From positions 310,001-374,000 of the forward strand of contig NZ_JAFBCR010000001.1 of NCBI RefSeq assembly GCF_016907795.1: a stretch of 64,000 nt of DNA. Direction: 5' to 3'. Below, piece by piece: positions 34,874 to 45,381 of this stretch; within the stretch, counting starts at the first letter, position 1; each line of letters starts with the position of its first letter. The notes beneath the pieces are model-generated. The model had not been told where the DNA came from, did not search any database, and saw only the letters and a list, made by a program, of their open reading frames with translations. Made by a program: the position numbers and the translations under genes. The stretch is from Kocuria palustris (lineage in GTDB: Bacteria > Actinomycetota > Actinomycetes > Actinomycetales > Micrococcaceae).

Positions 34874-36076
34874 TCAAGCGCGCTCGATCGCGGCCCGGTA
34901 GACCTCCAGGGTGCGCTCGGCGATGGCCTCCCAGGCGAAGTGCTCCTCGGCGCGCTTGCGCCCGGCGCGGCCCATCTCCCGGGCGCGCTCGGGATCCGAG
35001 AGGACGTCGGTCAGCGCGGCGGCGAAGTCCGAGACGAACTTCTCGGGATCCAGGGGCGTGCCGGAGCCGTCGTCGACCTGCTCGATCTCGACCAGGCGGC
35101 CGGTCTCGCCGTCCACGACCACCTCGGGGATGCCGCCGGTGGCGGTGGCCACCACGGCGGAGCCGCAGGCCATGGCCTCGAGGTTCACGATGCCCAGCGG
35201 CTCGTAGATCGACGGGCAGGCGAAGGCGGTGGCGTGGGAGAGGATCTGGATGACCTCCCGGCGCGGGAGCATCTTCTCGATCAGGACCACGCCGTCGCGG
35301 GTGGACTTGAGCTCGTCGATCAGCTGGTTGACCTCGGCACCGAGCTCGGGGGTGTCGGCGGCGCCGGCGCACAGCACGAGCTGGACGGACGGATCGAGCT
35401 GCTTCATGGCCCGCAGCAGGAAGGGCACGCCCTTCTGCCGGGTCACGCGCCCCACGAACGCCACGGACGGCCGGGACGGGTCGATCCCGTAGGTCTCCAG
35501 GACATCGGTGGACTCGTCGCGGTCCCACTGCTCGACGTCGATCCCGTTGTGCACGGTGTGCACCTTCTCGGGGTCGACCTCCGGGTAGGAGCGCAGGATG
35601 TCGCGACGCATGCCGTCCGACACGGCGATGATCGCGGAGGCGCCCATGTATGCGGTCTTCTCCACGAACGACGACAGCGCGTACCCGCCGGCCAGCTGCT
35701 CGGCCTTCCACGGGCGCAGCGGCTCGAGCGAGTGGGCTGAGACCACGTGCGGGATGCCGTGCATGAGCCCGGCCAGGTGCCCGGCGAAGTTGGCGTACCA
35801 GGTGTGGGAGTGGACCAGGTCGGCGCCGGCGATGTCGTCGACCATGGTCAGATCGGTGCCCAGCGTCTCGAGGGCGGGGTTGGCGCCCTTGAGGTCGGCG
35901 GGAACGGGGTAGGCCTTCACGGTCGCGCCGTGGAAGTCCGGGTCGCGGGGCTCGCCGAAGCAGCGGACGTTCAGGTCCACCAGCGGGGCCAGGACCCGGG
36001 ACAGCTCGGCCACGTGGACGCCTGCGCCTCCGTAGATGGCGGGCGGGAATTCTTTGGAGATGATGTCGATGCGCAC
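34874..36076 (-). CDS. glgA: Glycogen synthase / maltose-1-phosphate synthase, GT4 family
   Basis: A 400-residue GT-B glycosyltransferase of the actinobacterial GlgA type (Rv1212c-like, now often called GlgM), shorter than the enterobacterial GT5 enzyme. It has PPAIYGGAGVHVAELSRVL at the N-terminus, HSHTWYANFAGHLAG, VHNGIDVEQWD, GRVTRQKGVPFLLRA and the E-x7-E motif in CPSIYEPLGIVNLEAMA. It uses ADP-glucose made by the divergent glgC product, to extend glucan or to form maltose-1-phosphate for the GlgE route; sequence cannot decide which. The GTG start follows TAGTGT by seven bases with no ribosome binding site. Confidence 0.92.
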   Translation of the reverse strand: MRIDIISKEFPPAIYGGAGVHVAELSRVLAPLVDLNVRCFGEPRDPDFHGATVKAYPVPADLKGANPALETLGTDLTMVDDIAGADLVHSHTWYANFAGHLAGLMHGIPHVVSAHSLEPLRPWKAEQLAGGYALSSFVEKTAYMGASAIIAVSDGMRRDILRSYPEVDPEKVHTVHNGIDVEQWDRDESTDVLETYGIDPSRPSVAFVGRVTRQKGVPFLLRAMKQLDPSVQLVLCAGAADTPELGAEVNQLIDELKSTRDGVVLIEKMLPRREVIQILSHATAFACPSIYEPLGIVNLEAMACGSAVVATATGGIPEVVVDGETGRLVEIEQVDDGSGTPLDPEKFVSDFAAALTDVLSDPERAREMGRAGRKRAEEHFAWEAIAERTLEVYRAAIERA

Positions 36077-36083
36077 GTGATCG

Positions 36084-36089
36084 ACACTA
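36084..36089 (-). promoter_or_regulatory. -10 hexamer TAGTGT for glgA, leaderless arrangement
   Basis: TAGTGT, CGATCAC (7 bases), GTG. Confidence 0.55.
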
Positions 36090-36138
36090 CAGTCCGCCGC
36101 TCGGGCTGCCCATACACGCGCAGCAGATTCGCCCACGT

Positions 36139-36170
36139 CGTGCCCGCACGGAGGGGTCCGAGCGGGCACG
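36139..36170. promoter_or_regulatory. Inverted repeat in the glgA-glgC intergenic region
   Basis: CGTGCCCGC and GCGGGCACG, 14 bases apart, lie in the 273-bp divergent region. They could be a regulator site or a hairpin in a long glgC leader. Nothing else is recognised there apart from the glgA -10 and the glgC ribosome binding site. Confidence 0.4.
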
Positions 36171-36349
36171 AGCGCCGTCGCGTGACCGCAGAGCGACGAA
36201 CGCGCAAATGCAAGAGCAAATTGCGGCAAGGCGGCTTCCCATCGGTCCCGATTCAGGGTTGAGTAAGCCCGGGTGCGCGGACGTGATCTGCGCCTCCTCT
36301 GGGGGCGGGGCCCCCGGGACGACGACGTCTTCACTCGAGAGGTTCCATC

Positions 36350-37585
<1,236 letters not shown>

Positions 37586-37600
37586 GACCGCTGAACACCA

Positions 37601-37638
37601 CGGCGCCGGCCCCCTCGCGGCAGAGGGGGCCGGCGCCG
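37601..37638. terminator. Bidirectional terminator between glgC and the transglutaminase operon
   Basis: A perfect 16-bp stem (CGGCGCCGGCCCCCTC and complement) with a 6-base loop lies between convergent genes. Confidence 0.85.
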
Positions 37639-37688
37639 TCGTCGTGCCGGGTCGCAGAGGACCGGTCGGGGAGCAGGCCCGCCGCGGC

Positions 37689-38546
37689 TCAGCTGAGCCG
37701 GGTGATCTCGACCGTGACGTCGAGGGACTCGGTGGACGAGCCGCCGGTGAGCATGCCCTTCAGCGGGGGGACGTCGCGGTAGTCGCGGCCGTGGCCGACC
37801 TTGACGTGGCTGTCGTCGAGCGCCTTGTGGTTGGTGGGGTCGTAGGCGCGCCAGTCGCCGTCCCACCACTCGAGCCAGGCGTGGGACTCCCCCGCCACGG
37901 TCTGCCCGATCCCGGCGTCCTCGTCCGGGTGGATGTAGCCGGAGACGTAGCGTGCCGGGATCCCGAGCTCCCGCAGCAGCGCGATGGCCACGTGGGAGAG
38001 GTCCTGGCACACGCCCTTGGCGTCGCTCCACACGGCGTCGGCGTCGGTGTGCACGCCCGTGACGCCGGATTCGTAGGCGACCCGTTCAGCGATCCGGCGC
38101 AGGATCTCCCGGGCTGCGGCATCGGGAGTCTCGGCGGTCTCGCGCACCTGCTCGGCCACGGCCTTGAGCTCCTCGCCGGCCGCGGTCAGGGACGTGGGCG
38201 CGATGTACTCCGCCTGGGTGTCGAGCAGGTGCGGGTCCCGCAGCTGCTTCCAGCCCACCCTCTCGACGTCAGTCTCCGCAGCCGCGGAGCGGTCCACGTC
38301 CACAGTGGCCGAGGAGCGCACCTCGAGCACGGTGTGGCGGTGGGGGACGTCGAAATCGGCCACGCGGGTGCCGAAGTAGTCGACGTAGTTGTGGATCGAA
38401 GCCGACGACGGCTTCACGGCCAGCTCGGCCGTGATGACGTGCTGCTCGTCGTCGCTGACCGGGGTCATGCGCGCCTCGTTGTGCGAGCGCGAGACCGTGC
38501 CCTCGTAGGTGTAGCGGGTGATGTGATCGATCTTGAGCCTGCTCAC
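37689..38546 (-). CDS. Transglutaminase-like cysteine protease family protein
   Basis: A 285-residue protein with an N-terminal beta domain (LKIDHITRYTYEGTVSRSHNEARM) and a C-terminal transglutaminase core. The catalytic triad is visible: Cys in AKGVCQDLSHVAI, His in GESHAWLEWW and Asp in WRAYDPTN. Such proteins are consistently encoded with an alpha-E protein and an ATP-grasp protein, as here. The set has been proposed to form and trim peptide-like bonds in an unidentified metabolite or protein. The GTG start overlaps the stop of the alpha-E gene (GTGA), so it is the third coupled gene. Confidence 0.9.
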   Translation of the reverse strand: MSRLKIDHITRYTYEGTVSRSHNEARMTPVSDDEQHVITAELAVKPSSASIHNYVDYFGTRVADFDVPHRHTVLEVRSSATVDVDRSAAAETDVERVGWKQLRDPHLLDTQAEYIAPTSLTAAGEELKAVAEQVRETAETPDAAAREILRRIAERVAYESGVTGVHTDADAVWSDAKGVCQDLSHVAIALLRELGIPARYVSGYIHPDEDAGIGQTVAGESHAWLEWWDGDWRAYDPTNHKALDDSHVKVGHGRDYRDVPPLKGMLTGGSSTESLDVTVEITRLS

Positions 38547-39475
38547 AGGACACCTCCGAACCAGGACGCCTCCTGGGCGTGGATGAAGTACTTCTCGCTC
38601 ACGGCCTTCGAGGCGCGGCTGATGGCGGACTGAACGTCGTTGAGCTGCCGAGGCAGGTGCTTCACGATGTCATCGGAGCTGTCGTACTCGAGCTCCATGA
38701 GGGCCTTGCCGATGATGCGCCGGGCCTCGCTGGACACGCCCAGGCGCCCTCCGCCGGGATCGAGGTCCGAGAGCACCTTCTCCGCCCGGCGCAGCGAGTA
38801 GATGATCGTGCGGGGGAAGAGGCGGTCGAGGACCAGGAAGCAGGTCGCGGACTCGTCGTTGAAGGAGCCGCCGCGCGAGCGCAGGAAGGCCTCGTAGGCC
38901 CCGGCGCACTCGAGGATCTCGGCCCAGGTGGCCTCCCCGGAGCCGCCCCGGGAGGAGGCGCGGGTCCACAGCAGCCGGGCGGTCATGTCCGCGCGCTCGA
39001 GCGTGACGCCCAGGGTCAGGAACTGCCAGGACTGGTCGTGGGCCATGGTCATGTCCGCCAGCCCGCGGGTCATGGAGATCCGCTCGGAGGCCCACTGGCA
39101 CATGCGGAAGGTGCCCACGGTGTCCTTGCGGTGATCCGCCAGCCCGTAGTTTGTGGCGTTGAGCGTCTGCCACATGGACGAGGAGACGATCTCGCGGGCA
39201 CGGCGCGCGTTCTCGCGCGCCGCTCCCACGGAGCCTGCGATCGAGGTGGTCGTCTGCGTGTTCCAGGCGAGCTCGAAGATCATGTCCTGCACGCCGGCAT
39301 CGGCCTGGGGCTCCACGCCCATGATGGCCATGATCCGCCGTGCCTCCGGGCCCTGCTCGTGCTCCGGCAGCTGGGTGATGCGCTCGAGGTGGACCTCGAG
39401 GATCCGGGCCACGCCGTCGGCGCGCTCCATGTAGCGCCCGATCCAGAACAGCGATTCTGCGATGCGGCTGAGCAT
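38543..39475 (-). CDS. Alpha-E domain protein (DUF403)
   Basis: A 310-residue all-helical protein. MLSRIAESLFWIGRYMERADGVARILE at the N-terminus (the core RIAESLFWIGRYMERA is diagnostic), and DRLFPRTIIYSLRRAEKVL, are alpha-E hallmarks. The biochemical role is unknown; the family occurs as partner of the ATP-grasp protein encoded immediately upstream. Its ATG overlaps the ATP-grasp stop by one base (TGATG), and its own stop overlaps the transglutaminase start. Confidence 0.92.
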   Translation of the reverse strand: MLSRIAESLFWIGRYMERADGVARILEVHLERITQLPEHEQGPEARRIMAIMGVEPQADAGVQDMIFELAWNTQTTTSIAGSVGAARENARRAREIVSSSMWQTLNATNYGLADHRKDTVGTFRMCQWASERISMTRGLADMTMAHDQSWQFLTLGVTLERADMTARLLWTRASSRGGSGEATWAEILECAGAYEAFLRSRGGSFNDESATCFLVLDRLFPRTIIYSLRRAEKVLSDLDPGGGRLGVSSEARRIIGKALMELEYDSSDDIVKHLPRQLNDVQSAISRASKAVSEKYFIHAQEASWFGGVL

Positions 39476-41106
39476 CAGCGCTTCCTCTCTCCCGTGGTGC
39501 GGCGGACAGCTGCAGCGTCGTCGACGACGGCCGCCTGCTGCTGCTGCTGCTCCTGCTGGCGGCGCAGGGCGGATTCGTCGAAGTCCCCGCCGTGGGCCGG
39601 TGCGGTGGCCTCCATGTCGGCCACGGTCTCGGTGGTCTCAGGATCATCCGTGGGCTCCGAGCGGTGCTGACCGACCACCCAGGTGTCCTTGGAGCCGCCG
39701 CCCTGCGAGGAGTTCACGATCAGCGAGCCCTTCTGCATGGCCACGCGCGTGAGCCCGCCGGGCAGGACGTGCATGTCGTCGCCGGAGTTCACGCAGAACG
39801 GGCGCAGGTCCACGTGCCGGGGCGAGAAGCCCTCGCCGTCGAAGGTGGGCACGGTGGACAGCTGCAGCACGGGCTGGGCGATCCAGCCGCGCGGGTCCTC
39901 GAGGATCTTGGCGCGCACGTCCTCGATCTCCTGCTCGCTGGCCAGCGGGCCGATCACGATCCCCTTGCCGCCGGAGCCGTCCACGGGCTTGACCACGAGC
40001 TCCTCGAGGTGCTCCAGCACGTAGGCGCGGGCCTCGTCCTCCTCGAGCCGGTAGGTGTCCACGTTGGGCAGGATCGGCTCCTCGTCCAGGTAGTACCGGA
40101 TGAGGTCGGGGACGTAGGAGTAGACGAGCTTGTCGTCGGCCACGCCGTTGCCGATCGCGTTGGCGATGGTGACATTGCCCTGGCGCGCTGCGTTCACCAG
40201 GCCCGGGCAGCCCAGCACGGAGTCGGGGCGCAGCTGCAGCGGGTCGGTGAAGTCGTCGTCGATGCGCTTGTAGATCACATCCACGCGCTGCTCGCCCTCC
40301 GTGGTGCGCATGAAGACGCGGTCGCCGCGCACCACCAGATCGCGGCCCTCCACGAGCTCCACGCCCATGAGCCCGGCCAGCAGGGTGTGCTCGAAGTACG
40401 CCGAGTTGAACACCCCCGGCGTCAGCACGACCACGACGGCGTCGTCGCCGGGCTCCGGGGCCGTGCTCCGCAGCGCGTGCAGCAGCTGTCGCGGATACGA
40501 GTCCACGCCGAGGATCGGGGTGGAGACGAAGGCCTCCGGAAGGCCCTTCATCATGGCGCGGCGGTTCTCGATCACGTAGGAGACGCCCGAGGGCACGCGC
40601 ACGTTGTCCTCCAGGACGCGGAAGACGCCCTGGTCGTCGCGCACCAGGTCGATGCCGGCCACATGGATGCGCACCCCGCCCACGGGCTGGAAGCCCCACA
40701 CGCAGCGGTGAAAGTGCGAGGACGACGTGATCAGCGACCGCGGCACGATGCCGTCCGAGATCACCCGCTGCTCGCCGTAGACGTCGTCCAGGAAATGCTC
40801 GAGGGCCTTCACGCGCTGCTTCACGCCGCGCTCCACGACCTCCCATTCCTCCTGCGGGATGATCCGCGGAACGATGTCCAGCGGGAAGGGCCGCTCCTCC
40901 CCGGCGAAGTCGAACGTCACGCCGCGATCCAGGAAGGACCGGGCCATGAGCTCGTCGCGTCCGGTCACGGAGGACAGGTCGAGGCCGTCGAGGACCTCGT
41001 GCACCCGGTCGTACGGAGCGCGCACGGCCCCGGGGTCGGAGAACATCTCGTCATAGGCCGTCTGGCCAGACAGATCGTCCGGATAGCCGCTGAACAGTCT
41101 CGTCAT
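39475..41106 (-). CDS. Circularly permuted type 2 ATP-grasp protein
   Basis: A 543-residue protein of the DUF404/DUF407 family, predicted to be an ATP-dependent carboxylate-amine ligase. Recognisable segments are YDEMFSDPGAVRAPYDRV, FHRCVWGFQPVGGVRIHVAG, FRVLEDNVRVPSGVSYVIEN, YKRIDDDF, GNGVADDKLVYSYVPDLIRYY and KPVDGSGGKGIVIGP. The C-terminus has a Gln-rich run encoded by repeated CAG-type codons, followed by a basic end. ATG at 41106 was chosen as the start of conserved sequence; its ribosome binding site is poor. It heads the three-gene operon and is divergent from pepN. Confidence 0.92.
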   Translation of the reverse strand: MTRLFSGYPDDLSGQTAYDEMFSDPGAVRAPYDRVHEVLDGLDLSSVTGRDELMARSFLDRGVTFDFAGEERPFPLDIVPRIIPQEEWEVVERGVKQRVKALEHFLDDVYGEQRVISDGIVPRSLITSSSHFHRCVWGFQPVGGVRIHVAGIDLVRDDQGVFRVLEDNVRVPSGVSYVIENRRAMMKGLPEAFVSTPILGVDSYPRQLLHALRSTAPEPGDDAVVVVLTPGVFNSAYFEHTLLAGLMGVELVEGRDLVVRGDRVFMRTTEGEQRVDVIYKRIDDDFTDPLQLRPDSVLGCPGLVNAARQGNVTIANAIGNGVADDKLVYSYVPDLIRYYLDEEPILPNVDTYRLEEDEARAYVLEHLEELVVKPVDGSGGKGIVIGPLASEQEIEDVRAKILEDPRGWIAQPVLQLSTVPTFDGEGFSPRHVDLRPFCVNSGDDMHVLPGGLTRVAMQKGSLIVNSSQGGGSKDTWVVGQHRSEPTDDPETTETVADMEATAPAHGGDFDESALRRQQEQQQQQAAVVDDAAAVRRTTGERKR

Positions 41107-41246
41107 GTCGTGGCGGTCGCTTCCTCGTCTGCGCTGGATCTGCGGCCGCGCCGCGGAGCCGGGCCCCTTGCCCGTCATGAGTGTCACACATCCGAGCACC
41201 GCCGCCCGGTTGCCCCACGGGATGACGGGCACCGGTGAGCTGTCCC

Positions 41247-41252
41247 TAGGAT
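41247..41252 (+). promoter_or_regulatory. -10 hexamer TAGGAT for pepN, leaderless arrangement
   Basis: TAGGAT, GGGTCC (6 bases), GTG. Confidence 0.6.
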
Positions 41253-41258
41253 GGGTCC

Positions 41259-43856
41259 GTGCCGACTCCCAGCCTGACCCGTGAAGAAGCAGCCGATCGC
41301 ACCGAGCGCGTGCACCCGCACCGATGCGAGGTCGACCTCGACCTCACCGGCGCCCCGGATGCCGCGCGCCGCACCTTCCCCGTGGAGGTGGCCTGGACGT
41401 TCTCCTTCGACCGGGCCGACGGCCCCGATGAGACGTTCCTGGACTTCACCGGCGAGGTCCTGGAGCTGGAGATCAACGGCCGCAGCCTCAGCGCCGAGGA
41501 GATCGCCGCCGCCTTCGCCGAGGACCGTCTGCGCCTGGAGGGCCTGCAGCCCCAGAACCGGGTGCGCGTGCGCGGCGAGGCCCTCTACTCCCGCTCCGGG
41601 GAGGGCATGCACCGATACACCGACCCGCAGGACGGCGAGGTCTATCTCTACACGCAGTACGAGCCGGCCGATGCCCACCGCGTGATGCCGTGCTTCGATC
41701 AGCCGGATCTGCGCGCCGAGTGGGTCTTCCGCCTCACCGCCCCGCAGCAGTGGGCAGCGCGCTCCAACGGCACGCCGGTCAGCACTCCGGCGCAGGACGG
41801 CTCAGCTGCGACCCGCCACGAGTTCTCCCCCACGTTGCCGATCCCGGCCTACCTGACGTCGGTGCTGGCCGGGCCGTATATCAGCGCCCAGTCCTCGTGG
41901 GAGTCCTCGGCTCCTCAGCGCCCGCAGCACCTGCCCCTGCACCTGTGGTGCCGCGCCTCGATGGCCGAGCACCTGGACGCCGAGGAGATCTTCACGATCA
42001 CCCGGCAGGGCCTCGACTTCTTCACCGACCTGTTCGACATGGCGTACCCGTTCGACACCTACGAGCAGGCCTTCGTCCCCGAGTACAACCTGGGCGCCAT
42101 GGAGAACCCCGGGCTGGTCACCTTCACCGAGGACTACCTCTTCCCGGACGGCGCCAGCCGCCAGCAGCTGGCGGGCCGCGCGAACACGATCCTGCACGAG
42201 ATGGCGCACATGTGGTTCGGGGACCTGGTGGCCATCCACTGGTGGGAGGACCTGTGGCTGAAGGAGTCCTTCGCCGAGTTCATGGGAGCCCACGCCTCGG
42301 TCAGCGCCACGCAGTTCACCGAGGCCTGGGCGGGCTTCGCCGTGCGGCGCAAGGCCTGGGCCTACCGCCAGGACGCCCTGTCGACCACGCACCCGATCGT
42401 GGCCGACGTCCCGGACGTGGCAGCGGCCAAGCAGAACTTCGACGGCATCACCTACGCCAAGGGGGCGGCCGCCCTCAAGCAGCTCGTGGCCTTCGTGGGC
42501 CTCGAGGACTTCACGCAGGCCTGCCGGGTCTACTTCCGCCGTCACGCGTTCGGCTCCGCGCGCCTCGAGGACTTCCTGGCCGTTCTCCAGGAGTCCTCCG
42601 AGCGGGACACGGCCTCCTGGGCCCGCGACTGGCTGGCCACCACCGGAGCCACCGTCCTGCGGCTGCAGACCCACCGCGATCCCAACGGGGCCCTGGTCTC
42701 GGCCTCCCTGACCCCGGAGGGCACCGTCCACGACCCCGCCTCCGAGCGCGATCATCAGCTCGCCGTCTCCGTGTGGGGATCCGCGCAGGAGCCCCAGCGC
42801 ACCGTCGAGCTCACCCTGTCCGGGCGCACGGCCCACGAGCTGCCGCATCTGGCAGGTGCCGACGGCGTGCTGGTGGTCAACGACCGCGACCTGGACTTCG
42901 CCGAGATCGTGGTCGATCAGCCCACGCGGGAGGATCAGCTGGCCCGGCTGTCGTCGATCCCGGACCCCATGGCCCGAGCCGTGGTGTGGTCCGCGCTGTG
43001 GACCGATGTCCGCCAGGCCCGCCTGGACCCGGAGGACTTCGTCGCGGCGGTGATCGAGCACCTGTTCGTCGAGTCCGACGAGGCCGTGTTCACCACGGTG
43101 CTCAGCCAGGCGGAGGAGGCCCTGGAGTCGTACCTGCCGGCACGACGCCGCCCCCAGATCCGCGGCCGGCTGATGGAGCGGGTGATCGGGCAGCTGCAGG
43201 CCGCCGAGCCCGGCTCGGACCGCCAGCGCAGCCTGGCCTCCTCCCTGGCCCGCCTCAGCCACCGCGACGGCGCCGCCCACGGCCTGACCCAGGACCTCCT
43301 CAGCGGGGAGGTCGTGATCCCCGGTCTGCACCTGGGCCCTGCCCTGCGCTGGTCCCTGCTGACCGGCCTGGTGGCCACCAACCACGCCGTGGACTCCTCG
43401 ATCCTGCGCGAGTCCGAGCGCGATGCCTCCCGCATCTCCCAGATCGGCCGGGCCCGCACGAACGCGGCACGGCCCACCGCACGCGCCAAGGACCTGGCGT
43501 GGGCGGAGATCCTGGGCCACGAGCTGACCAACGACCTGCTCTCCGCCACGATCGAGGGCTTCCAGCTCGGCAGCCCGGACCTGCTGGCCCCGTACCGGAC
43601 GCGCTACTTCGAGGTCATCGAGCCCGAGTGGTCCCAGCGCTCCATCGGCATGGCCACCCGCCTGGTCCGCGGCCTCTTCCCGGCCGCGGCTGACCTGTCC
43701 CCGGGGGCCGATCCCGAGCAGGATCCGATCCTGCGGCGCAGCGGGCAGTGGCTGGACGAGCACGCCCAGGCCGATCCGGCCCTGCGCCGGATCGTGATCG
43801 AGTGCCGCGACGAGCTCGCCCGGAGGCTGCGGGCCCAGGCAGCAGCCAGGCCCTGA
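41259..43856 (+). CDS. pepN: Aminopeptidase N (M1 family)
   Basis: An 865-residue zinc aminopeptidase of the ERAP1-like actinobacterial type. The exopeptidase motif is GAMENPG, and the zinc site is HEMAHMWFGDL with the third ligand Glu in LKESFAEFMG; the catalytic Tyr would lie in NFDGITYAKGAAALKQL. The C-terminal half is a helical repeat domain. No signal peptide, so it acts in the cytosol, removing N-terminal residues from peptides. The GTG start lies six bases after a -10 with no ribosome binding site. Confidence 0.95.
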   Translation: MPTPSLTREEAADRTERVHPHRCEVDLDLTGAPDAARRTFPVEVAWTFSFDRADGPDETFLDFTGEVLELEINGRSLSAEEIAAAFAEDRLRLEGLQPQNRVRVRGEALYSRSGEGMHRYTDPQDGEVYLYTQYEPADAHRVMPCFDQPDLRAEWVFRLTAPQQWAARSNGTPVSTPAQDGSAATRHEFSPTLPIPAYLTSVLAGPYISAQSSWESSAPQRPQHLPLHLWCRASMAEHLDAEEIFTITRQGLDFFTDLFDMAYPFDTYEQAFVPEYNLGAMENPGLVTFTEDYLFPDGASRQQLAGRANTILHEMAHMWFGDLVAIHWWEDLWLKESFAEFMGAHASVSATQFTEAWAGFAVRRKAWAYRQDALSTTHPIVADVPDVAAAKQNFDGITYAKGAAALKQLVAFVGLEDFTQACRVYFRRHAFGSARLEDFLAVLQESSERDTASWARDWLATTGATVLRLQTHRDPNGALVSASLTPEGTVHDPASERDHQLAVSVWGSAQEPQRTVELTLSGRTAHELPHLAGADGVLVVNDRDLDFAEIVVDQPTREDQLARLSSIPDPMARAVVWSALWTDVRQARLDPEDFVAAVIEHLFVESDEAVFTTVLSQAEEALESYLPARRRPQIRGRLMERVIGQLQAAEPGSDRQRSLASSLARLSHRDGAAHGLTQDLLSGEVVIPGLHLGPALRWSLLTGLVATNHAVDSSILRESERDASRISQIGRARTNAARPTARAKDLAWAEILGHELTNDLLSATIEGFQLGSPDLLAPYRTRYFEVIEPEWSQRSIGMATRLVRGLFPAAADLSPGADPEQDPILRRSGQWLDEHAQADPALRRIVIECRDELARRLRAQAAARP

Positions 43857-44005
43857 GGCCGAAGCCCATGATGTCCCAGCCCACAGCCCCGCAATCCCCG
43901 GCTCAGCTGCCGCCTCGTGACAGACTGGCGGGACCGGGAGACCGACTGTCCCCGGCAGCAGCGGATGGCAGCGCCCGGAGCGCGCCCCAGAGGCAGAGGA
44001 AGACG

Positions 44006-45370
44006 ATGGCCGACTACCCCCTGAACGATCGGGGATCTCTGCAGGTCGTGACCGAGAACTTCTACGACGCGGAGATCATCCGCGTCTTCGGCGACCTCCC
44101 CCTCGGCACCCCCCGCAGCTACGACGGCCCCGCCGTCCTGGTCCCCGAGCCGGACCACCCCGTGGACCCCACCACCATCACGGTGCGCATCAACGGCCAG
44201 CGGGTGGGGCACCTGGCGCCGCAGGACGCCGAGCGCTACTGGCCCTCGATCACCCGCGTGGTCGCCTCCGGCTACGACGCCGTGGCCACGGCGCACCTGA
44301 AGGCCTCCCTGGTGGCCGCCGACGACTTCACGGAGGTCGATGCCGACCTGCGCCTGGACCTGGCCGCCCCGGACCTGCTCTTCCCCCTGAACTCGGCCCC
44401 GCAGCGGGCCACCGTCCTGCCGCAGGGCTCCTCCATCAAGGTGCTCGACGAGTCGCAGCACGCCGAGTACCTGCATTCCGTCCTGCCGCGCACCGGCGAG
44501 GGCCGGGTCATGCTGACCCTGGAGGTCAACCAGGTCCGCACCCCTGCCGGCGAGCACGTGGACATCGTGGAGGTCCTGCACCAGCGCCAGGTCGTGGGAC
44601 GGCTGTCCACGCAGCTGTCCGAGGTCTTCATCCCGGTGATCCGCCACGCCTTCGACCACGACCTGCTCACTGCCGCCTGGGGCACGATCCGCGGCACCTC
44701 ATACGAGGTCTCGCTGACCGTGCAGGCGGCGCGCCCGGACATGATCCCGGACGAGTGGTTCGAGCGCCTCCCGCGCGAGTTCCTCCCGCTGGAGCCCGAG
44801 GCAGACAGCTACCGCGTCCCGAACGCCTACGTTCCCTCCGAGCTCGAGGCTGCGCGGCCGTCGCGCTGGCGCCGTCGCTCCGGTGGGGCCACAGGCACCG
44901 CGGAGACGACTCACGGCGCGTTCCCCGGGCTGGCCGGTCGCGGCGAGCAGGAGGACACGCAGTCCCCCAAGCGCGCCCCCAGGGCCTCGGGCCGCGGCTC
45001 GTCGCGAGCCCAGCCCTCAGGACCGCAGGCCGAGCGCCCCGGCGGCGGGCGCCAGGTCCAGGGCGGTCGTCCCGACGGCACCTTCGTGGGCCTGCTGGCG
45101 ATCACCGCGGCCCTCGTGGTGCTCGGGCTGATCTTCGTGGGTCGTGAGCCGCTGGTGACCGCCCTGTGCCTGATCGTCGCCCTGGCGGCCGGTCTGATGG
45201 CCTTCTACCTGCGCTCGGTCATGCCCGGGTCCACGCGGCGCTCCGAGCAGGACAGCGCCGGGCTCGACGACGACGCGCGGCAGCAGGTCGGCACCGGGCC
45301 GGACACGCGCGATGACATCCCCACCGTCGCCGAGCCTGCGCAGCGCGACAAGACGCCGAACGAATCCTGA
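44006..45370 (+). CDS. Conserved hypothetical protein with C-terminal membrane hairpin
   Basis: A 454-residue protein. The first 270 residues are a soluble region (IRVFGDLPLGTPRSYDG, then TITVRINGQRVGHLAPQDAERY, which vaguely recalls a HIRAN-like beta barrel). A basic, Gly/Arg/Gln-rich linker (about 285-345) follows. Two transmembrane segments come next (TFVGLLAITAALVVLGLIFV and TALCLIVALAAGLMAFYL), and then an acidic tail. No function is recognised. The ATG at 44006 has AGAGGA; upstream ATGs at 43868 look less suited. It is 11 bp from the ABC1 kinase gene, so the two are probably co-transcribed. Confidence 0.75.
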   Translation: MADYPLNDRGSLQVVTENFYDAEIIRVFGDLPLGTPRSYDGPAVLVPEPDHPVDPTTITVRINGQRVGHLAPQDAERYWPSITRVVASGYDAVATAHLKASLVAADDFTEVDADLRLDLAAPDLLFPLNSAPQRATVLPQGSSIKVLDESQHAEYLHSVLPRTGEGRVMLTLEVNQVRTPAGEHVDIVEVLHQRQVVGRLSTQLSEVFIPVIRHAFDHDLLTAAWGTIRGTSYEVSLTVQAARPDMIPDEWFERLPREFLPLEPEADSYRVPNAYVPSELEAARPSRWRRRSGGATGTAETTHGAFPGLAGRGEQEDTQSPKRAPRASGRGSSRAQPSGPQAERPGGGRQVQGGRPDGTFVGLLAITAALVVLGLIFVGREPLVTALCLIVALAAGLMAFYLRSVMPGSTRRSEQDSAGLDDDARQQVGTGPDTRDDIPTVAEPAQRDKTPNES

Positions 45371-45381
45371 CCAGCCCCGGA

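Noticed and set aside
39520-39565. CTG-type triplet run as a phase-variation tract
   Set aside because: The run is interrupted, encodes a Gln-rich segment near the C-terminus of the ATP-grasp protein, and triplet changes would not shift the frame.
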